A DNA stretch of 64,000 nucleotides from contig NZ_JOGO01000008.1 of the NCBI RefSeq assembly GCF_000719475.1, positions 62,001 through 126,000 of the forward strand. The letters are read 5' to 3'. Both the position numbers and the translations under genes were made by a program. The DNA is from Streptomyces sp. NRRL F-5630 (lineage in GTDB: Bacteria > Actinomycetota > Actinomycetes > Streptomycetales > Streptomycetaceae). The notes under the pieces were generated by a model. That model saw nothing but the letters and a program-made list of their open reading frames with translations, had not been told where the DNA came from and searched no databases. This document shows, piece by piece, positions 62,841-64,000 of this stretch (within the stretch, counting starts at the first letter, position 1; every line of letters starts with the position of its first letter).

Positions 62841-62970
62841 GCCGGGTCCGAGCACTGAGCGGGGGCCGGGTAACGAGCCGGGGCCGGGTGCCGGTCCCGG
62901 AGCTCCGGGCGCGGAGCCGGGCCGGAAAACCGGCTGCCCCACGAGGCGCGATCTGTGAGGGTGACCCGTC

Positions 62971-63507
62971 ATGACCACCTACGAACTCCTCCTCATCGGC
63001 GGCGGCGCGGGCGTCGGCAAGACCAGTGTCGGCTTCGAGGTCTCCGCCGTCCTGCGCCGGGCGGGGACGGCGCACTGCCTCATCGAGGGCGACTTCATGG
63101 ACCAGATCCACCCCGCTCCCGCCGACGACCCGCACCGCACCGCCCTCACCGAGCGCAACACCGCCGCCGTCTGGGCGAACTACGCGGCCCTCGGCCAGCG
63201 CCGCCTCGTCTACACGAACACCGTGAGCATCCTCGAAGCGCCCATGCTCGCGCGGGCCATGGGCGGCGACGACGTCAGGACCACCCTCGTCCTCCTCACC
63301 GCCACCGAGGCCACCGTGCGCGAGCGGCTCACCGCGCGCGAGATCGGCACCGAGGCCGAGGCGCACCTCGCGCGCAGCCTGAGCATGGCGCGCCGCCTGG
63401 ACGCGGAGGCTCCGCCCGGCACGGTACGCCTCGCGACCGACGGGCGATCCGTCCCGGACCTCGCGGCCGCAGTGGTGCGCGCGAGCGGCTGGGCGGCGCA
63501 AGGCTGA
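62971..63507 (+). CDS. P-loop ATPase/kinase-like protein
   Basis: 178 residues. Walker A GGGAGVGKTS at residues 10-19, Asp in IEGDFMDQIHP like the Asp of shikimate/gluconate-kinase folds, and a late RERLTAREIG region. Small-molecule kinase or zeta-toxin-like fold; no antitoxin gene is next to it, so toxin function is not supported. Substrate unknown. Confidence 0.75.
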   Translation: MTTYELLLIGGGAGVGKTSVGFEVSAVLRRAGTAHCLIEGDFMDQIHPAPADDPHRTALTERNTAAVWANYAALGQRRLVYTNTVSILEAPMLARAMGGDDVRTTLVLLTATEATVRERLTAREIGTEAEAHLARSLSMARRLDAEAPPGTVRLATDGRSVPDLAAAVVRASGWAAQG

Positions 63508-63637
63508 GCCGCCCCCTTCCCCGTACCAAGATCGTCGGGTTGACCCCGCCCTCGCGCCGGGGAAGAGTACGCCCGGCCCCGCTCCCCGCGAGGCCGCCGT
63601 CCCCTGCGGCTCCCGCCCACGAAGGACCCCGATCCCC

Positions 63638-63922
63638 ATGGCCCCCGCACCTCCTGACGAGGCGCCCGAGACCGCCCGTGTGCGCCGTCCCGCACTGTGG
63701 CTGCTGCTCGTGCCCGCCCTGCTCTACGTCCTCGCCCCGCTCGTCGCCAACCGCGTCGAACCCCGCGTGCTCGGCCTGCCCTTCCTGTGGGCCTGGGTCA
63801 TCGGCGCCACGATCCTGAGCCCCCTCCTCATCTGGCTCACCGCCCGCCTCGACCCCGTCTACCGCGCCAACGCCCCCGAACCGCTCGCGGGCGACGCCAC
63901 CACGGAAGGGCGCCGGTCATGA
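63638..63922 (+). CDS. DUF3311 membrane protein
   Basis: 94 residues with two membrane segments: LWLLLVPALLYVLAPLVANR and LPFLWAWVIGATILSPLLIW. DUF3311 proteins commonly precede sodium:solute symporter genes and may be small partner subunits. The stop overlaps the next ATG (ATGA). Confidence 0.88.
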   Translation: MAPAPPDEAPETARVRRPALWLLLVPALLYVLAPLVANRVEPRVLGLPFLWAWVIGATILSPLLIWLTARLDPVYRANAPEPLAGDATTEGRRS

Positions 63923-64000
63923 GCGGCTCCGCCGTCCTCGCCACCACCGTCTTCGGCCTCGCCATGCTCGCGACCGTCCTCATCGGCCTGTGGAGCGCGC
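63919..64000 (+). CDS. Sodium:solute symporter, N-terminal fragment (cut by window edge)
   Basis: ATG at 63919 overlaps the DUF3311 stop. The visible residues start MSGSAVLATTVFGLAMLATV and enter a first membrane helix. The family call rests mainly on gene context with DUF3311. Confidence 0.6.
   Translation, partial: MSGSAVLATTVFGLAMLATVLIGLWSA

Noticed and set aside
62971..63507. Zeta-toxin of a toxin-antitoxin pair
   Set aside because: Only the P-loop kinase fold is shared; no epsilon-like antitoxin gene is adjacent.
1..64000. CRISPR arrays, tRNA or rRNA genes, prophage or intact transposase genes
   Set aside because: None were seen on reading; the repeats present are short and lack spacer structure.

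Overview
The window is very GC-rich with strong third-position GC bias. It has frequent GTG starts, ATGA/GTGA stop-start overlaps, many LacI, TetR, MarR and ArsR regulators, and lipoprotein-dependent sugar ABC transporters. This points to a Streptomyces or close actinomycete chromosome, in a region rich in carbon-source utilisation genes. I see no rRNA, tRNA, CRISPR array, phage or intact transposon.

Layout. 1-4.6 kb: the tail of a GntR/UTRA regulator, a divergent SDR/TetR pair and a divergent ArsR-like/MFS pair. 5-13.1 kb: a tightly packed operon (AtuA-like protein, acyl-CoA carboxylase beta and alpha subunits, acyl-CoA dehydrogenase, enoyl-CoA hydratase, TetR) resembling the acyclic-terpene/leucine (atu/liu) pathways. 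13.2-22.1 kb: a YtfQ-type sugar ABC importer, a LacI regulator and a secreted PA14-GH2 hydrolase. A shared LacI-type operator links importer and hydrolase; I infer a galactofuranoside utilisation locus. 22.2-27.1 kb: a cebEFG-bglC-like cello-oligosaccharide operon with CebR-box-like sites but no adjacent cebR. 27.9-32.6 kb: a small membrane protein, a beta-propeller lactonase, a CbiX-like protein, a BadF-type sugar kinase and Ung. 32.6-45.9 kb: an alpha-mannan or mannoside locus (GH125, LacI, ROK kinase and large type I mannose-6-phosphate isomerase on the minus strand; Tat lipoprotein, two permeases, GH76 and GH38 on the plus strand) around a divergent promoter region with two related operators.

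45.9-51.5 kb: a MarR-OYE-quinone oxidoreductase operon, a homocysteine S-methyltransferase, and a second OYE with an ArsR-like regulator. 51.4-64 kb: an NCS2 nucleobase permease, a divergent DUF305 lipoprotein/LVIVD pair, HAD and PAP2 phosphatases, an M56 peptidase, a DUF5134 protein, a sugar isomerase/epimerase, a FUSC transporter-MarR operon, a P-loop kinase-like protein, and the start of a DUF3311-sodium:solute symporter operon cut by the window edge.

How it works together. Three polysaccharide systems follow one plan: secreted or surface hydrolases release oligosaccharides, a lipoprotein-dependent ABC importer takes them up, intracellular hydrolases and kinases or isomerases feed glycolysis, and a LacI-type repressor responds to the sugar. 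The ceb-like and mannan importers carry no ATPase gene, as expected if they share a multi-operon ATPase such as MsiK. The YtfQ-type importer has its own double-domain ATPase.
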